Assembly (NCBI RefSeq): GCF_001597745.1
Contig: NZ_LUHJ01000026.1
Span: 217,450 to 274,939 of the forward strand
Source of the DNA: Anabaena sp. 4-3
Lineage (GTDB): Bacteria > Cyanobacteriota > Cyanobacteriia > Cyanobacteriales > Nostocaceae
Length of the DNA: 57,490 nt
Reading direction: 5' to 3'
Every line of letters starts with the position of its first letter. The stretch's first letter is position 1. Shown here piece after piece: positions 57,368 to 57,490 of the stretch. Position numbers and translations under genes: made by a program. The notes beneath the pieces are model-generated. The model was not told where the DNA came from, made no database searches, and saw only the letters and a list, made by a program, of their open reading frames with translations.

Positions 57368-57490
57368 ACTGGAGAGTGAGGGAGCAGAGGAGCAGGGGGA
57401 GTAGGGGAAGCAGGGGAGGCAGGAGATTTTTTGCCCAGAATTCTTTAATTTTGAATTTTGCGAAAAGTTCTGTAGGCGGGTTTCCCGCCG
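57368..57490. repeat. G-rich STRR tract and dispersed palindromic element, copy 2 (cut by window end)
   Basis: AGGGAGCAGAGGAGCAGGGG-type units (57378-57419) precede a copy of the element at 51057-51136, matching it from TTCTTTAATTTTGAATTTTG through GGCGGGTTTCCCGCCG. The window ends inside the palindrome. Confidence 0.85.

Noticed and set aside
1-57490. tRNA, rRNA or insertion-sequence genes
   Set aside because: No T-arm consensus with matching cloverleaf, no rRNA motif and no transposase-like ORF was seen while reading the intergenic regions; a covariance-model search would be needed to exclude small RNAs.

Overview
The window comes from a filamentous, probably heterocyst-forming cyanobacterium of the Nostoc/Anabaena type. 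The evidence is the very frequent HIP1-like octamer GCGATCGC, short tandemly repeated heptamers between and inside genes, many dispersed palindromes, chlH and other photosynthetic-lineage genes, and a PatD-like gene (a family known from heterocyst pattern control). No rRNA, tRNA, CRISPR array or insertion sequence was recognised.

Layout. 0-8.6 kb: a secreted phosphodiester-glycosidase-type protein, glutamate synthase (gltB) and a membrane-anchored polysaccharide deacetylase. 8.6-9.9 kb: an AT-rich gap with no convincing gene. 9.9-16.7 kb: an envelope-glycan cluster with a small SMR/EamA-type transporter, a bactoprenol-type GT2, an ArnT-like GT39, a DUF2079 membrane protein, a methyltransferase and a PIG-V-like mannosyltransferase. 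17-23 kb: housekeeping genes (dxr, a thioesterase, lysS, GNAT, SDR). 23-24 kb: a membrane protein of unknown function.

24-36 kb holds the most interesting locus, an apparently hybrid RiPP (ribosomally made, post-translationally modified peptide) cluster. A Nif11-type precursor has a GG cleavage site and a 14-residue core, FYYGNSRGSSCSQW. On the same strand follow a radical SAM/SPASM maturase, a 2OG-Fe(II) oxygenase-like protein, a tryptophan-halogenase-family flavoenzyme and an unrecognised 348-residue protein. An MBL-fold protein lies upstream on that strand. Divergently oriented are TfuA, YcaO and a geranylgeranyl-reductase-family flavoprotein. The core carries an X-Y-G motif like that used by tyramine-excising splicease radical SAM enzymes, one Cys for YcaO/TfuA chemistry and a C-terminal Trp that could be the halogenase target. 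Direct repeats of TTCAGG phased at 11/22 bp lie upstream of the precursor and in the MBL/TfuA divergent promoter region, suggesting co-regulation. I know of no described system that joins all these chemistries on one short core.

36-41 kb: a fused two-domain peptide-type ABC ATPase whose linker contains a translated tandem repeat, patD, and the bifunctional (p)ppGpp enzyme Rsh. 41-45.4 kb: a small defence/addiction island with a PIN toxin-antitoxin pair, an antitoxin pseudogene with a single in-frame stop, a Uma2 nuclease, and a TdeIII-type restriction enzyme with its C5-methyltransferase, sprinkled with four copies of a short repeat. 45.4-57.5 kb: chlH, an LpxB-like protein with a tandem repeat translated inside it, a small membrane protein, an M23 peptidase, ftsH, an FMN reductase and a ferrochelatase with a nine-histidine tail. 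The window closes inside a dispersed repeat that also occurs at 51.06 kb.
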